Part shown: one piece after another, positions 62,901-64,000 of the stretch | Layout: each line of letters starts with the position of its first letter | Numbering within the stretch: the first letter of the stretch is position 1 | Origin: Prunus persica | Lineage: Eukaryota; Streptophyta; Magnoliopsida; Rosales; Rosaceae | DNA length: 64,000 nucleotides | NCBI RefSeq assembly: GCF_000346465.2 | Contig: NC_034010.1 | Location: 20,304,335 to 20,368,334, forward strand | Direction of reading: 5' to 3' | Notes under the pieces: model-generated | The model's input: the letters and a program-made list of their open reading frames with translations, nothing else | Told to the model about the DNA's origin: nothing | Databases searched by the model: none | Translations under genes and position numbers: made by a program

Positions 62901-64000
62901 GGCCATGGATCAGAAAATTTGGAACTCTAGATTTGTGCACGACATAAAATCGGGTATAACGGGAAGCAACTTGAACTCCTAGCCAGAAAAAAATGGGGCC
63001 AGCTATTCAAACAATATTGTGTTATTTCTTATTGGTAATACTATAAGTTGACTCTATTGAGAAGAATAATTATATTAGAAAACACATGACCAAATAATAT
63101 GTGCTTTACCTATTGACTATTTCATTTGCTTCAGAACATGACTGCATAGCAGCACTGAGCCTTTCATTGAGGTCTTCGATAGCATGTTTTGTTTCTGCAG
63201 ATATTCTACTGGCATCTACCAGATCCTTCTGTTTAATCTCCAGAGTGTGATGCAACTCACTGAGTTGATCAAGGTAAGGTCTTGCAACTGATTCTTTCAA
63301 TTCTTTCTTTTCCTGCAAATTGAACAACACCTTTCATCTATAAGCAGACTGTTGTGAGCGAGAGAGATCACAAGTCAACAGCAGCATACATTTTCATGAC
63401 GCTCAACAGCCAGACGATTCTCATTGCGCAATGTATCAATTGTAACAACTTGAGTTTCTAATTGCTTCCTCAATTCCTGAATACGGGAGTTTTCAAAGTT
63501 AATTATATTGACTGTCCATGAACAATTAACAAAAGTCCTATACGTCAGCAACCACTACCGTAATATCATCAAAATGAGATACCGTGTTTGACCGTTGAAG
63601 ACTTCGAAAATCATCAAGAGATATAGGACCCTCCGGAGCACCAATGCCAATACCTTTTAGTCTCTTCGTATCAGAAACAAAATCCTCTGTATTAAAAAGA
63701 GAAAAGACGTCAAAAAATAATGAAAACTATGTCACATACAAGAACAAGTAATATTAACTACTCCGCCAGAGCTACATCCACAGTCATGCAGACCATTTGA
63801 TCTACCTAGAAACACAAGAAATAGAATGAGGCACAGTATCCCTACATTCTCTAGTTTTCATTTTTTTTCTTCATTCGTCTTATTTCTCCAATTCTCTTTC
63901 TAATTTTTTTTCTCGTTTTGGAAATTTCAAGAAATGAAACCTTAAACCCCACAAGACACCTTTAAATGCTAGGCCGACAACAGTGTTATTTCACTGCCAA
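59947..64000 (-). CDS. Long coiled-coil protein with acidic tail, probable FHA-domain protein (C-terminal part)
   Basis: Exons in coding order: 63801-63762 (less sure), 63684-63583, 63476-63390, 63312-63110, 62497-62296, 62201-62151, 62035-61937, 61832-61773, 61620-61499, 61111-59947. Those from 63684 on join in frame to 696 aa plus stop; the N-terminus is beyond the right edge. Residues encoded up to about 61,100 are almost all heptad coiled coil (KAQLDEERNQRREEREKAAA, KELESEK, AAREEAWAKV). The last exon encodes a 388-aa acidic, Ser/Asp/Glu-rich, disordered tail (TASDSDTESCSNNEEDNRTD) ending DAMDEDEQDTEDSLG. Next to ZPR1 in Arabidopsis is At2g45460, an FHA-domain protein with this architecture as I recall; the FHA domain itself is not visible here. 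A nuclear, phosphopeptide-binding role is therefore inference. At the 63684 boundary, AG sites two bases apart give two possible starts; 63684 keeps the frame with the upstream exon. Confidence 0.75.

Noticed and set aside
1..64000. LTR retrotransposons, CRISPR arrays, rRNA or functional tRNA genes
   Set aside because: No paired LTRs, gag-pol frames, regular spacer arrays or foldable tRNAs were found on reading both strands.

Overview
This is plant nuclear DNA from a dicot. Most real genes are split by GT-AG introns, the spacers are AT-rich, (CT)n/(GA)n tracts sit next to several genes, and every recognisable protein is most like an Arabidopsis-type family. A rosid such as a woody Rosaceae would fit, but nothing in the window proves a family or species.

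Eight host genes were read and their exons joined by hand: (1) minus, bases 1-413, the first coding part of a probable PPR/TPR-like protein that runs off the left edge; (2) plus, 3763-12965, an 11-exon BIG2/BIG3-type ARF-GEF of 1775 aa; (3) plus, 14057-14674, a four-EF-hand calmodulin-like protein; (4) plus, 27314-28252, an intronless AT-hook/PPC protein (AHL22/AHL18 type); (5) minus, 35010-42765, a 19-exon ARK-type kinesin with C-terminal armadillo repeats, 903 aa; (6) plus, 50591-52486, a three-exon chloroplast dihydrodipicolinate synthase of 365 aa; (7) minus, 54483-54952, a two-exon LITTLE ZIPPER microprotein of 105 aa; (8) minus, 59947-64000, the C-terminal ten or so exons of a coiled-coil protein that is probably the FHA-domain protein found next to ZPR genes in other dicots.

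The order of these genes is the main large-scale signal. As I recall the Arabidopsis loci, ARK2-BIG3-PPR are neighbours on chromosome 1, BIG2-AHL18-DHDPS1-ZPR2 on chromosome 3 and AHL22-DHDPS2-ZPR1-FHA protein on chromosome 2. All three sets are interleaved here, so the window looks like the unfractionated ancestral segment. The genes share no pathway: they cover vesicle traffic, Ca2+ sensing, chromatin/transcription, microtubules, lysine synthesis, and HD-ZIP III control. They are linked by descent, not as an operon.

The spaces are filled by DNA transposons and small repeats, several with clear ends: two short Helitrons in opposite orientation (2126-2411, and 40233-40524 inside a kinesin intron), a PIF/Harbinger-like element carrying a broken accessory ORF (14878-16569), a hAT-type element with an 8-bp duplication (17345-17906), a Mutator-like element packed with minisatellites (31367-33202), a 504-bp Mutator-type MITE with a 9-bp duplication (58207-58710), a Harbinger-like element invaded by a LINE fragment (45718-47158), a cluster of overlapping Harbinger MITEs (49066-49903), fold-back MITEs, and tRNA-derived SINEs. 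A 2.2-kb near-perfect head-to-head palindrome of a dead F-box-type gene (43350-45522) is the most unusual local structure. The 9-kb stretch upstream of the AHL gene contains no recognisable gene.
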